64,000 bases of DNA from Bacteroides neonati. GTDB taxonomy: Bacteria > Bacteroidota > Bacteroidia > Bacteroidales > Bacteroidaceae. Made by a program: the position numbers and the translations under genes. Under the pieces are notes generated by a model that saw nothing but the letters and a program-made list of their open reading frames with translations, was not told the origin of the DNA and did no database searches. The stretch is taken from positions 496,001 to 560,000 of the forward strand of contig NZ_HG726020.1 in the NCBI RefSeq assembly GCF_000499785.1. Reading direction: 5' to 3'. Positions 25,190-34,160 of this stretch are shown one piece after another; position 1 is the first letter of the stretch, and each line of letters starts with the position of its first letter.

Positions 25190-26575
25190 ATGAAAGATAA
25201 TAAAATTTACATGCTAGCATATTTCATTCTTGCATTTTTTCCATATATTTTGTATGGACAGGAGGATAAATCACAAGAACTTAATACCTTGTTGAATGAA
25301 GGAAAATACTTTGATTCGAGAAAACTATATAAAGAAATATGCGATGTGATAAGTCCGGATATGGATTTATTCTATAAGTTTCAAATGGCACAGTTCATGA
25401 ACAAAGATGATAGTGCGGCTATCTATATGGAAAAAATATTGATTGATTATCCAGATATGTTTGGAGATAATACGATGTTTGCTTATGCTAGATTATTTGA
25501 TATATATGCTGTTAGTTTAAGAAATTATGAAAAAAGTGTATATACTCATAAACGTATGGTACAACATTTAATAGATAACCCTTATAACTTGGATGAGAAA
25601 GAACTTACTTTATGGAGAAATGGAAACATAACTCGCGTGGATTATTTGAAACAATTAATAAATCAACTTCCAATAAAAATAAAGCGGAGGGGTGTGAATA
25701 ATTTTGTGAACTTAGATACTAATGAAGCACGATTAATTGTAGATACGAGAATAAATGGAATAGCGCAAAAGATACTTATAGACACTGGATGTGATTTTCA
25801 TTACATAATGAATAGAAAAAAAGCTGATGACCTTGGATTGGAATGCGCTGTTTTCGAGATGAGTAAAGGGGTAATTAATGATACTGAAGTACTTATGAAA
25901 CAAACAGTTGTTGATTCTATTGAAATAGGAAATATAATCGTTTATAATGTACCTACCACTATTTTTGAACATGATATTACCGTATTTCTTCCTGATTCTA
26001 TAAAAAATAGAAAAGAAGATGTTGCCCAAATAGATTCCATATATATGAATACGGTTAGCTCAGCTATCGGATTACCAATAATGAAATTAATTGGAAAATT
26101 TTTAATAGATTATGAGAATCAAAAGCTCTCTTTTCCGATTACTGACTATCATTTGAATTCTTTGATAGAATCTAATTTGTTCATTTATACATCTTATTTG
26201 TATACGCATTTAAAACTAAATGAAAAAGACTTCATTGGTATGCTTGACACAGGTTTTGACAACTATATCACAATCGATACTTTGTTCTATAAAAAATATC
26301 GTGACGATATACCATCTGCTATTGTGAAGACGGAACCATATTATATAATGATGGCTCATCGGTTATGGAATGATGACTCATACAAAATCGTCTGTAATCC
26401 TATGCTAGAATTTAATAACAAACCAATGCTTCCTCCTACGGAGAATTCCGTAAAAATATATACTTTACACCCATGGAAATATCTTGATGGAATAATAGGT
26501 TACGATTTTTTCAAAAAAATCGGGAAAAGAGTATTATTGGATTTAGATAATATGCGGCTTGAAGCTATTGAATAA
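25190..26575 (+). CDS. Exported protein with two tandem retropepsin-like aspartyl protease domains
   Basis: 461 residues. A signal peptide covers 1-23. A helical, TPR-like region spans about 25-165. A first retropepsin-like domain follows, with 'ILIDTGCDFHYI' (Asp198-Thr199-Gly200) and a closing strand 'AIGLPIMKLIGKFLIDYENQ'. A second has 'GMLDTGFDNYI' (Asp353-Thr354-Gly355) and the closing 'GIIGYDFFKKIGKRVLLDLD'. Each half has the DTG catalytic loop and the hydrophobic-G 'flap partner' motif, so one chain could form the two-lobed active site that retropepsins normally build as dimers. It would act in the periplasm or at the cell surface. The substrate is unknown. It follows an IS relic by 86 bp, and its A+T content is high, which suggests acquisition. 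Confidence 0.8.
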   Translation: MKDNKIYMLAYFILAFFPYILYGQEDKSQELNTLLNEGKYFDSRKLYKEICDVISPDMDLFYKFQMAQFMNKDDSAAIYMEKILIDYPDMFGDNTMFAYARLFDIYAVSLRNYEKSVYTHKRMVQHLIDNPYNLDEKELTLWRNGNITRVDYLKQLINQLPIKIKRRGVNNFVNLDTNEARLIVDTRINGIAQKILIDTGCDFHYIMNRKKADDLGLECAVFEMSKGVINDTEVLMKQTVVDSIEIGNIIVYNVPTTIFEHDITVFLPDSIKNRKEDVAQIDSIYMNTVSSAIGLPIMKLIGKFLIDYENQKLSFPITDYHLNSLIESNLFIYTSYLYTHLKLNEKDFIGMLDTGFDNYITIDTLFYKKYRDDIPSAIVKTEPYYIMMAHRLWNDDSYKIVCNPMLEFNNKPMLPPTENSVKIYTLHPWKYLDGIIGYDFFKKIGKRVLLDLDNMRLEAIE

Positions 26576-26586
26576 ATAATAAAGAT

Positions 26587-26719
26587 ATGGAAGCGAAACT
26601 AACTGTGATTATACTATACCTTCTTAAATGATAAGGAACTGGTTCGTAATACTATGAAAAGTCTTCGTGAGAATTCAGATCAATGTTTTAAGGCATCTAC
26701 TACCATATGGAGATTCTAA
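26587..26719 (+). pseudogene. Possible GT2-type glycosyltransferase relic (frameshifted fragment)
   Basis: A short frame starts 'MEAKLTVIILYLLK' and stops. With a +1 shift it goes on as 'FLNDKELVRNTMKSLRENSD' and stops at 26717-26719. The order 'KLTVII-Y-LN-(D/E)-K-LV-NT--S-REN' is like the opening strand and helix of family 2 glycosyltransferases. The match is short, so this is tentative. The rest of the gap up to the tRNA (26720-26987) shows no gene. Confidence 0.35.
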
Positions 26720-26860
26720 TGGTCTTTCTAATTATAAATATATTTTATTCAATATAATATTTTTATTTATGAGATATAATCTTTATTAGGAATTCATTGC
26801 GACACACCCAAACAGCATTATGTAAAGCGAAACACTGCCCTATATTAAAAAATAAAATCA

Positions 26861-26888
26861 CACTAAAAGAGATAGTATCTTTTAGTGG
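26861..26888. terminator. Hairpin in the gap before tRNA-Cys
   Basis: CACTAAAAGA (26861-26870) pairs perfectly with TCTTTTAGTG (approximately 26878-26887) around a 7-nt loop. There is no clean T-run on either side, so a terminator role is only possible. Confidence 0.4.
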
Positions 26889-26931
26889 TGTAACGCCTGA
26901 AAATGTCAGCCACAAAAGAAAACACTCAATA

Positions 26932-26983
26932 AACAAAAGAAAAACCTCCGAAACTCCTTATTAAAAGCAGTTTTGGAGGTTTC
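26932..26983 (-). terminator. Intrinsic terminator of tRNA-Cys
   Basis: AAACCTCC (26942-26949) pairs with GGAGGTTT (26975-26982). Read on the minus strand the stem is followed by a T-rich run (TTTTTCTTTTG), directly downstream of the tRNA. Confidence 0.8.
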
Positions 26984-26987
26984 TTTG

Positions 26988-27058
26988 AGGTTCCTGGCGG
27001 ATTCGAACCGCCGTAGACGGTTTTGCAGACCGGTGCCTAGCCACTCGGCCAAGGAACC
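26988..27058 (-). tRNA. tRNA-Cys (anticodon GCA)
   Basis: 71-nt cloverleaf on the minus strand. The acceptor stem is GGTTCCT with AGGAACC and the discriminator base is T, as usual for tRNA-Cys. The anticodon loop CTGCAAA carries GCA. The T arm has GGCGGTTCGAATCCGCC, with the GTTCGAATC consensus. No CCA is encoded. It sits exactly at the border between the low-G+C accessory stretch and the core FeoAB region, as many integration sites do, but no duplicated 3' end of the tRNA is visible on the accessory side. Confidence 0.97.
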
Positions 27059-27079
27059 CTGATTTCTCGTTTACAATGA

Positions 27080-27110
27080 CAAAGATAGTACAATTTATGT
27101 AAGAGGACAA
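27080..27110 (-). promoter_or_regulatory. Promoter of tRNA-Cys
   Basis: TATCTTTG (27080-27087, minus strand) fits the -7 consensus and lies 22 bp before the tRNA 5' end. A weak -33 (GTTG, near 27107-27110) is about 20 nt upstream. Confidence 0.55.
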
Positions 27111-27329
27111 CTATCCGCAGCATTTTTTCTTTGCTGATGGTCGGCTATCCCTGCATTGTTGCTGCTTTTTTTCGAACTGGTTCTTTAATTCACAGCCACT
27201 TGCACAGCTCGAACAAGGGTTCTTATTTTCTTTCGAATTACGAAAAAAAGAACGAACACTAAACGCAATACGAACCACACAAGCTATTATTAATAGGGCA
27301 ACCACCCAATCTTGCCAACTAAAACTCAT
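27111..27329 (-). CDS. FeoB-associated Cys-rich membrane protein
   Basis: 72 residues: one N-terminal membrane helix ('WVVALLIIACVVRIAFSV', about 8-25), then a basic and Cys-rich tail with 'CSSCASGC', a further Cys and 'KKCCG' at the end. This is the layout of the small FeoB-associated proteins (FeoC/FeoD-like class) found after feoB in Bacteroidota. It lies 21 bp after feoAB in the same direction. It probably helps Fe(II) transport or its regulation; the Cys may bind iron or an iron-sulfur cluster. Confidence 0.85.
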   Translation of the reverse strand: MSFSWQDWVVALLIIACVVRIAFSVRSFFRNSKENKNPCSSCASGCELKNQFEKKQQQCRDSRPSAKKKCCG

Positions 27330-27350
27330 ATCAATCTCCTTTCATTCGTT

Positions 27351-29834
27351 TTATATAAATAACTTTCCTATCTGATAAACAGCAAAGGTAAGCCCCCAAG
27401 CCAAAGCAGTAGTGTATGCCGCCGTAAAAAGAGCCCATTTCCATTTGCCGGACTCTTGCTTTATAGCAACAAGCGTAGCGGTACAAGGAAAATAAATGAG
27501 CACAAACAGCATATAACAGAAGGCTACCAGCGGAGTAATCGGAATACGATCGGCAAGGCTCACTGCATCGGTTTCGGTATCATTGGTATAAAGCACTCCC
27601 AGAGTACTTACCACCAGCTCCTTCGCTCCCACACCCGAAAGCAGTCCAATACCAAGTTTCCAATCGAAACCAAGCGGTTTGATAACCGGTTCGATTCCTT
27701 TGCCTATCTGACCGATGTAGGAGTTCTCCTGCTGCTCGGATACCGTATCATAATCATTGTGATTGGGGTAATAGCCCAAAAACCAAATCACGATAGAAGC
27801 AACCATAATGATACCTCCCATCTTCTTAATGTATTGGGCACCTTTCTCCCAAGTATGCCTGAAGATGGACTTCATGGTAGGCATTCGATAAGGTGGAAGC
27901 TCCATCACAAAAGGAGTATCATCGCCTTTCACTAAAAAACGGCTGAACAAACGAGCCATCAGCACAGCCAATAGAATACCAATGAGGTAGATAGACAATA
28001 ACACCAAACTACCATGATTAGGGAAAAATGCACCAACCAGTAGCAGGTAGATAGGCAAACGGGCACTGCACGACATCAACGGGTTAACGAGCATCGTGAT
28101 AAGGCGGCTCTTGCGGTTTTCGATGGTGCGCGAAGCCAGAATAGCAGGCACATTACAGCCAAAGCCCATAATCAAAGGGATAAACGACTTTCCGTGCAAC
28201 CCCATCTTATGCATCAGTTTATCCATGATAAAAGCAGCACGAGCCATATAGCCCGAATCTTCCATGAGCGAAATGCAGAAGTATAGAATCAGAATATTGG
28301 GCAGGAAAACGATAACACCTCCTACTCCACCGATAATTCCATCGACCAGCAGGTCTTTAAATGCTCCCTCGCTCATGGTGTTTCGTATCAGATCGCCCAA
28401 CGAGCCAACCAGCCATTCGATAGCTGTCATCGGATACTGCCCCAGAACGAAGGTACCCTCGAACATCAGATACATAAACAGGAAGAAGATAGGATATCCC
28501 CAAACGCGGTGAGTAACAATGGTATCGAGTACTTTCGTCGCTTGCGCTTGTTCGAGGTGGTTGTCGGTAAAAGTCTCTTTCAATGCCCCACTGATAAAGC
28601 CATATTTAGCATCGGTAATGGCCGATTCGCAATCTTCGTCCAACGTGTTGGCTATCCGTTTGGATAACTTATTACGCTTGGCAATGATCTCTTGGCTATT
28701 AGGCAGCGATTGAATCATGCGTTCAATATCAGGATCGTTCTCCAGTAGCTTTATGGCCAGAAAACGGGTAGAATACTTGTGACGAATAGCCTCGTTCTTC
28801 GAAATTTCTTCTTTGACTGCATCAATGGCTTTCTCTAAATCGGGTCCATGATTGATGTGAATATGACGAAAAACACGCTGTCCGGATTGAGATTCTGTGA
28901 TGTAATCTTCGAGATGCTCTTCGTGATGCTCTTCGTCGACATGCAGGCGATGCCAGTCTTGGAGTTCGCGCACTACCTCTGGATTTACGTTGCCTTTCTT
29001 ATCTAAGAAGTCGGCACCTTCGTACAAATTGATAATCACATGGAAAAGATGATCGACCCCCAAACTTCTTTTACAAACAGTAGGTACCATCGGCACACCG
29101 AACAGCTTACTAAGCAGGCGATAATCCAATGTATTTCCACTCGCTTCGAGCTCATCGTACATATTAAGTGCAATCACCATGCGTACGTTCATGTCGATAA
29201 GCTGAGTTGTGAGGTAAAGATTACGTTCGAGGTTGGAGGCATCGACTACGTTGATAATCACATCGGGCGTTTCGTCGATAATATGGCGGCGCACATAGAT
29301 CTCTTCGGGCGTATAGGCCGAAAGGGAATACGTACCGGGAAGATCGACCAGCTTAAAATGATAGCCTTCAAAATCGAAATATCCCTCTTTGGCATCGACC
29401 GTCACTCCACTGTAGTTACCCACATGTTCGTGAGATCCTGAGGCGAGATTAAATAAAGAGGTCTTGCCACAGTTGGGGTTACCCACCAAGGCTACATTAA
29501 TAGTACGACGCTTGCCCAAGGCAATACGCTTCAGTTTCTCATCTCCCGAAGTGATGGTTTCGCTGATGCCTTGATGATAATCGCGCTCCTGAGTTTGCAA
29601 TGCAGCCTCTTGTTCGCTAATGACCTCGATCATATCGGCCTCTTGCCGGCGAAGGGATATTTCATATCCCAATACCTTATATTTAATAGGATCTTTCAAA
29701 GGGGCATTCAGCAGTACTTCTACCGTTTTACCTTTGATAAAACCCATCTCTACAATACGTTTACGAAAGCCACCATGCCCCAATACTTTGACGATGACTC
29801 CCTTCTCTCCTGTTTTCAGTTCGGACAAGCGCAT
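27351..29834 (-). CDS. feoB: Ferrous iron transporter, FeoA-FeoB fusion
   Basis: 827-residue inner-membrane Fe(II) transporter. Residues 1-72 are a complete FeoA SH3-like domain ('MRLSELKTGEKGVIVKVLG', '...IVEMGFIKG'). The G-protein domain follows, with P-loop GNPNCGKT (118-125), switch II 'DLPGTYSLSAYTPEE' and G4 'NMYDE'. The C-terminal half is a polytopic membrane domain with the two Gate regions ('GFGCNVPAILASRTIENRKS', '...GLLSGVGAKELVVSTLGVLY'). The FeoA-FeoB fusion is the usual form in Bacteroides. The promoter at 29857-29888 is near-perfect. No Fur box is visible to me, although iron control would be expected. Confidence 0.97.
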   Translation of the reverse strand: MRLSELKTGEKGVIVKVLGHGGFRKRIVEMGFIKGKTVEVLLNAPLKDPIKYKVLGYEISLRRQEADMIEVISEQEAALQTQERDYHQGISETITSGDEKLKRIALGKRRTINVALVGNPNCGKTSLFNLASGSHEHVGNYSGVTVDAKEGYFDFEGYHFKLVDLPGTYSLSAYTPEEIYVRRHIIDETPDVIINVVDASNLERNLYLTTQLIDMNVRMVIALNMYDELEASGNTLDYRLLSKLFGVPMVPTVCKRSLGVDHLFHVIINLYEGADFLDKKGNVNPEVVRELQDWHRLHVDEEHHEEHLEDYITESQSGQRVFRHIHINHGPDLEKAIDAVKEEISKNEAIRHKYSTRFLAIKLLENDPDIERMIQSLPNSQEIIAKRNKLSKRIANTLDEDCESAITDAKYGFISGALKETFTDNHLEQAQATKVLDTIVTHRVWGYPIFFLFMYLMFEGTFVLGQYPMTAIEWLVGSLGDLIRNTMSEGAFKDLLVDGIIGGVGGVIVFLPNILILYFCISLMEDSGYMARAAFIMDKLMHKMGLHGKSFIPLIMGFGCNVPAILASRTIENRKSRLITMLVNPLMSCSARLPIYLLLVGAFFPNHGSLVLLSIYLIGILLAVLMARLFSRFLVKGDDTPFVMELPPYRMPTMKSIFRHTWEKGAQYIKKMGGIIMVASIVIWFLGYYPNHNDYDTVSEQQENSYIGQIGKGIEPVIKPLGFDWKLGIGLLSGVGAKELVVSTLGVLYTNDTETDAVSLADRIPITPLVAFCYMLFVLIYFPCTATLVAIKQESGKWKWALFTAAYTTALAWGLTFAVYQIGKLFI

Positions 29835-29856
29835 ACTCTGTTCTCTTTAGTTGATG

Positions 29857-29888
29857 CAAAGATAAAAGATTACTTTGTAGCGAGCAAA
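29857..29888 (-). promoter_or_regulatory. Promoter of feoAB
   Basis: TTTG (29885-29888) and TATCTTTG (29857-29864) on the minus strand, 20 nt apart, match both parts of the Bacteroides consensus. The start codon is about 22 bp beyond the -7 box. Confidence 0.8.
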
Positions 29889-29938
29889 TTATTTAGATTG
29901 TTTTTAAATAGCAAGCATTCACAAGCCACTGAGAGGGC

Positions 29939-32900
29939 TTATAACGATACTATTTCCTGCAAGATACTAACTGCTGTTTCTACATTCGGAACGTCTTTTA
30001 CCAACATACTTCGCTTTCCTTGCTGATCGCGCAAATCACAACGTCGGGTGTATTTCATCATATAGTCTATCACCTTACCAAAGGCCTGACTTTGATAATA
30101 CGGGCTATCGGGATTGCTCACAAAGAAGAGGGTCATGCGTTCGCCTTTCAGAAACACTCGTTCGGCACCCAAACGGGCTGCCAACCGGCGAAGGGGAACA
30201 ATGCGAAGCAGCTCCTGGGTTTCTTGTGGGATGGGTCCAAAGCGGTCGACCAACCGTTCGCGGAATGCATCGACCTCTTTATCAAGTGTCAGTCCGTCAA
30301 GTTCGCGATAAAGCAGCATGCGTTCGCTACTACCCGTTACGTAATCGGCCGGCAACAGCAGTTCCAGATCGCTCTCCACCTGACATTCATCGACAAACTG
30401 CTCGCCGGTGATGGTTCCGTCGGCTTTGATCTCTTCGGCATACAGATCGGCAAACTCGTCGGTTTTGAGTTCGCGTACGGCTTCGTTCAATATCTTCTGA
30501 TAGGTTTCGTAGCCCAAGTCGGCAACGAAGCCACTTTGTTCGGCTCCCAACATATTGCCTGCTCCGCGAATATCGAGATCTTGCATGGCGATATGAATAC
30601 CACTACCCAAATCGGAGAAGTTCTCGATGGCTTGCAAGCGGCGACGTCCTTCGGCTGTAAGACTACCGAGCGGAGGAGCCAATAAGTAGCAGAATGCCTT
30701 TTTATTGCTACGCCCCACACGTCCGCGCATTTGATGCAGGTCGCTCAAACCGAAGTTCTGAGCCTGATTGATGATGATGGTATTCGCATTCGGGATATCG
30801 ATGCCGCTCTCGATGATGGTAGTGGCCAGCAGTACGTCGTAATCGTAGTTGACGAAACCGAGAATAATCTGTTCCAGCTCGGCAGGCTCCATCTGTCCGT
30901 GACCGATAGCCACGCGGCAGTCGGGTATCTGACGTTGAATCATCGCCTTCAGCTCGGGCAGGTTGGCTATGCGGTTATTGACAAAAAAGGTCTGCCCGTT
31001 GCGGCTCATCTCGAAGTTAATCGCTTCGGCTATGAGCTCTTCATTGAAGGTATGCAGTTCGGTTTGTATCGGATAGCGGTTGGGTGGAGGCGTAGAGATC
31101 ACACTCAGATCGCGTGCACCCAACAGCGAGAACTGAAGGGTACGGGGGATGGGTGTAGCCGTCATGGTGAGGGTATCGACATTGACCTTCAACTGACGCA
31201 GCTTCTCCTTTACAGATACGCCGAACTTCTGCTCTTCGTCAATGATCAGCAGTCCCAGATCGTTGAAGTGTACATCCTTGCCTAAGATACGATGCGTACC
31301 GATAAGAATGCCTACTTCGCCCTCTTTCAGTCCCTTTAGCACCGCCTTTACTTGTGCAGGGGTACGGGCACGGCTCAGGTATTCGACTCTACAAGGCAAG
31401 CCCTTCAAACGCTCGCGAAAGGTTTGATAGTGCTGATAGGCCAGTACGGTGGTAGGCACCAACACGGCTACTTGCTTATTATCGGCCACAGCCTTGAAAG
31501 CTGCGCGAATGGCTACTTCGGTCTTCCCGAAGCCAACATCGCCACAGACCAGACGATCCATGGGTTGATCGCGCTCCATATCGAGTTTCACATCGGCAGT
31601 GGCTTTACTCTGGTCGGGGGTGTCTTCGTAGATAAACGACGCTTCGAGCTCGCGTTGCAAGAAACTATCGGGACTGTACGCAAACCCCTTCTCTTCGCGA
31701 CGTTGCGAATAGAGCTTTATCAGGTCGCGCGCAATGTCTTTGATCTTGGTTTTGGTACGCTCCTTCAGCTTTTCCCAAGCACCGGTACCGAGCTTGTTCA
31801 AGCGGGGAGCTTCGCCCTCCTTTCCTTTGTATTTGGAGACTTTGTGCAGCGAGTGAATCGATACAAAGACAACGTCTTCATTCTGATACACAAGCTTCAT
31901 CACCTCTTGGGTGGTATCGCCGTTGGGGATACGTACCAAACCGGAGAAACGCCCCACACCGTGATCGGTATGTACCACATAATCGCCGGGAGTAAATTGA
32001 TTGAGTTCTTTGAGCGAAAGAGCCACCTTGCCCATGCGTGCCTTATCGCTCTTGAGGTTGTATTTATGGAAACGGTCGAACAGTTGATGATCGGTAAACA
32101 CACACATGCGCAATGTATGATCGGCAAACCCCTCGTGCAGGGTGTGCTCTATGCCGGTAAAGGAAATCTGATCGCCCCGGTCTTCGAAAATAGTACGGAT
32201 ACGGGTGGTTTGCTTCACGCTATCGCTACAGATATAAATCGAATATCCTTTATCCTGATAGTCGAGAAACGATTGGGCTACCAAGTCGAAGTTCTTATGG
32301 AAAATAGGTTGAACGGTGGTATCGAACGTCACCGTGGCATCGGGTACACCGGTCGGTTTATTGCCAAACTCCAACCGACGGAAATCGAGTGCCTGCAAGG
32401 TAAATTCGCTTCCGTCAATCAACTTGCCTTCGAGCTTCATGCCTCCATTCTCCCCATCTTCCTGAGCGGTGAGTGCTTGCGGACTCAACGCCTCATCGTA
32501 TACGGTCTGGATGCGTTCGCGCAACCAAAGAAAGTCGCGCATGGCAAGCAACGTACTAGCGGGAATAAAATCAAGAAACGAGGCACTGACCGAGCCCGAC
32601 ACAGCCAGATCGGGAACAATGACCACATCCTCTTTCTTCTCGTGCGATAACTGCGAGTCGACCTCGAAGGTGCGGATGCTGTCTACCTCATCGCCAAAGA
32701 AATCGATACGATACGGATATTCGGACGAGAAAGAGAACACGTCGATGATGCTGCCACGCACGGCATATTGACCCGGCTCGTATACATAGTCTACATACTC
32801 GAAGCCGTAGCTATGCAATACGTCGGTGATAAAGGTCAGATCGACCCGTTCGCCCTTGTGGAGCTTCAACATCTTATCGCTTAACTCTTGGCGCGAAACA

Positions 32901-33298
32901 ACCTTTTCGGCCAACGCATCGGGATAGGTCACGATACAAAGCCCCTGCTCTCCCTTCTGCAAGCGGCTCAGCACTTCGGTACGCAATACTTCGTTGGCAG
33001 CATCTTTCTGGCCGTATTTGATGGCGCGACGAAACGAGGAGGGGAAAAACAGAATACGCTCCGTACCCATCACCTGCGTGAGGTCGTGGTAGAAGTAACC
33101 CGCCTCTTCCAGATCGCCCAGTACAAAGACGAAAGGAGATGAATGTGCCTTGATCAGCGAAGCCGCAAAGAGCGAACCGGCAGAAGCACGCAAGCCGCCG
33201 CAAAACAGATGTCGAACGGAAGGTTCATTCAATAACTGAATGGTAGCTGCCACATGGGGATGAGTGGCGTATAATTGTTGCAGTTCGGTAATAGTCAT
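29939..33298 (-). CDS. mfd: Transcription-repair coupling factor Mfd
   Basis: 1119 residues from ATG at 33298 (MTITELQQLYATHPHVA). An upstream in-frame ATG at 33328 lies inside the -7 box and is unlikely to be used. Mfd displaces RNA polymerase stalled at DNA damage and recruits UvrA. Visible parts: UvrB-like N-terminal domains, the RNA-polymerase-interacting domain ('GDYVVHTDHGVGRFSGL' start), translocase motif I 'CGDVGFGKTEVAIRAAF', the DEEQ box ('IIDEEQKFGV'), motif VI 'QMRGRVGR', and the C-terminal TRCF domain. It is divergent from the operon starting at 33417. Confidence 0.98.
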   Translation of the reverse strand: MTITELQQLYATHPHVAATIQLLNEPSVRHLFCGGLRASAGSLFAASLIKAHSSPFVFVLGDLEEAGYFYHDLTQVMGTERILFFPSSFRRAIKYGQKDAANEVLRTEVLSRLQKGEQGLCIVTYPDALAEKVVSRQELSDKMLKLHKGERVDLTFITDVLHSYGFEYVDYVYEPGQYAVRGSIIDVFSFSSEYPYRIDFFGDEVDSIRTFEVDSQLSHEKKEDVVIVPDLAVSGSVSASFLDFIPASTLLAMRDFLWLRERIQTVYDEALSPQALTAQEDGENGGMKLEGKLIDGSEFTLQALDFRRLEFGNKPTGVPDATVTFDTTVQPIFHKNFDLVAQSFLDYQDKGYSIYICSDSVKQTTRIRTIFEDRGDQISFTGIEHTLHEGFADHTLRMCVFTDHQLFDRFHKYNLKSDKARMGKVALSLKELNQFTPGDYVVHTDHGVGRFSGLVRIPNGDTTQEVMKLVYQNEDVVFVSIHSLHKVSKYKGKEGEAPRLNKLGTGAWEKLKERTKTKIKDIARDLIKLYSQRREEKGFAYSPDSFLQRELEASFIYEDTPDQSKATADVKLDMERDQPMDRLVCGDVGFGKTEVAIRAAFKAVADNKQVAVLVPTTVLAYQHYQTFRERLKGLPCRVEYLSRARTPAQVKAVLKGLKEGEVGILIGTHRILGKDVHFNDLGLLIIDEEQKFGVSVKEKLRQLKVNVDTLTMTATPIPRTLQFSLLGARDLSVISTPPPNRYPIQTELHTFNEELIAEAINFEMSRNGQTFFVNNRIANLPELKAMIQRQIPDCRVAIGHGQMEPAELEQIILGFVNYDYDVLLATTIIESGIDIPNANTIIINQAQNFGLSDLHQMRGRVGRSNKKAFCYLLAPPLGSLTAEGRRRLQAIENFSDLGSGIHIAMQDLDIRGAGNMLGAEQSGFVADLGYETYQKILNEAVRELKTDEFADLYAEEIKADGTITGEQFVDECQVESDLELLLPADYVTGSSERMLLYRELDGLTLDKEVDAFRERLVDRFGPIPQETQELLRIVPLRRLAARLGAERVFLKGERMTLFFVSNPDSPYYQSQAFGKVIDYMMKYTRRCDLRDQQGKRSMLVKDVPNVETAVSILQEIVSL

Positions 33299-33325
33299 AA
33301 CGAAACAATGGATTGAAATTGCGTG

Positions 33326-33333
33326 CAAAAGTA
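33326..33333 (-). promoter_or_regulatory. -7 box of mfd
   Basis: TACTTTTG on the minus strand, 28 bp before the chosen mfd start at 33298. It overlaps an alternative upstream ATG and so argues against that start. Confidence 0.55.
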
Positions 33334-33363
33334 CTAAATAATACGTAGTTTTAATCTACTATC

Positions 33364-33394
33364 TTTCGTAAGTAACGGAAAAAGGTTACATTTG
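33364..33394 (+). promoter_or_regulatory. Promoter of the GT2-pyrC-MetH-activation operon
   Basis: TTTCG (33364-33368) and TACATTTG (33387-33394) with 18 nt between them match the Bacteroides -33/-7 pattern. The ATG of the first gene is at 33417. Confidence 0.65.
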
Positions 33395-33416
33395 TCATCA
33401 AAACAGAGAATAGGAT

Positions 33417-34160
33417 ATGCAAACATCAGACAGCATTGTAATTATCCCAACGTATAATGAACGGGAAAACATAGAAAATATCATTCGTACCGTGTTCCGG
33501 TTAGAAAAAGAGTTCCACATTCTCATCATAGAAGACGGCTCGCCCGACGGCACGGCTCAGATTGTGAAGAACCTGCAACAGGAGTTTCCCGAACGCCTGT
33601 TTATGATCGAGCGCAAAGGAAAACTCGGACTGGGAACGGCCTACATTGCCGGATTCAAATGGGCACTGGCACACAGCTACGAATACATATTCGAGATGGA
33701 TGCCGACTTCAGCCACAACCCCGACGATCTGCCCAGACTCTACAAAGCCTGCGCCGAAAAGGGAGGCGATGTAGCCATCGGATCGCGCTACGTAAGCGGG
33801 GTCAACGTAGTGAACTGGCCCATGGGAAGAGTCCTGATGTCTTATTTTGCATCCAAATACGTACGTTTCATCACCGGCATCCCCGTACACGATACAACGG
33901 CCGGATTCAAGTGCTACCGCCGTCAGGTGCTCGAAACAATCGACTTAGACCACATCCGCTTCAAAGGGTATGCTTTTCAGATCGAGATGAAGTTCACCGC
34001 CTACAAATGCGGATTCAATATTGTCGAAGTTCCGGTTATTTTCATCAATCGCGAGCTGGGCACCTCGAAGATGAACAGCAGCATATTCGGTGAAGCCGTA
34101 TTCGGGGTCATCAAACTGAAGGTAAACAGTTGGTTCCACAAATTCCCACAGAAGAAATGA
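33417..34160 (+). CDS. Polyprenol-monophosphate mannose synthase-like GT2 glycosyltransferase
   Basis: 247 residues, with the GT-A fold of dolichol-phosphate mannose synthases. 'IIPTYNERENIENIIRTV' opens the nucleotide-binding fold, 'IIEDGSPDGTAQIV' follows, the metal-binding DAD is in 'FEMDADFSHNPDDLP', and 'GSRYVSG' and 'TAGFKCYRR' lie in the acceptor side. No C-terminal membrane domain is present, as in the short DPM1 class. It would transfer a sugar (probably mannose) from a nucleotide donor to polyprenyl phosphate on the cytoplasmic membrane face, feeding protein O-glycosylation or surface glycans. Its stop overlaps the start of pyrC (ATGA), so the genes are translationally coupled. Confidence 0.92.
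   Translation: MQTSDSIVIIPTYNERENIENIIRTVFRLEKEFHILIIEDGSPDGTAQIVKNLQQEFPERLFMIERKGKLGLGTAYIAGFKWALAHSYEYIFEMDADFSHNPDDLPRLYKACAEKGGDVAIGSRYVSGVNVVNWPMGRVLMSYFASKYVRFITGIPVHDTTAGFKCYRRQVLETIDLDHIRFKGYAFQIEMKFTAYKCGFNIVEVPVIFINRELGTSKMNSSIFGEAVFGVIKLKVNSWFHKFPQKK

Noticed and set aside
26988..27058. tRNA-Cys as attachment site of an integrated element
   Set aside because: No repeat of the tRNA 3' end, no integrase and no element boundary were found in the neighbouring 4 kb.
30020..32650. Long plus-strand open frames opposite mfd
   Set aside because: They are antisense shadows of the G+C-rich mfd gene; no promoter, domain or start context supports them.
33299..33328. Ten-residue N-terminal extension of Mfd
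   Set aside because: The upstream ATG falls in the -7 promoter box, and family members begin at the MTITELQQL-like start.
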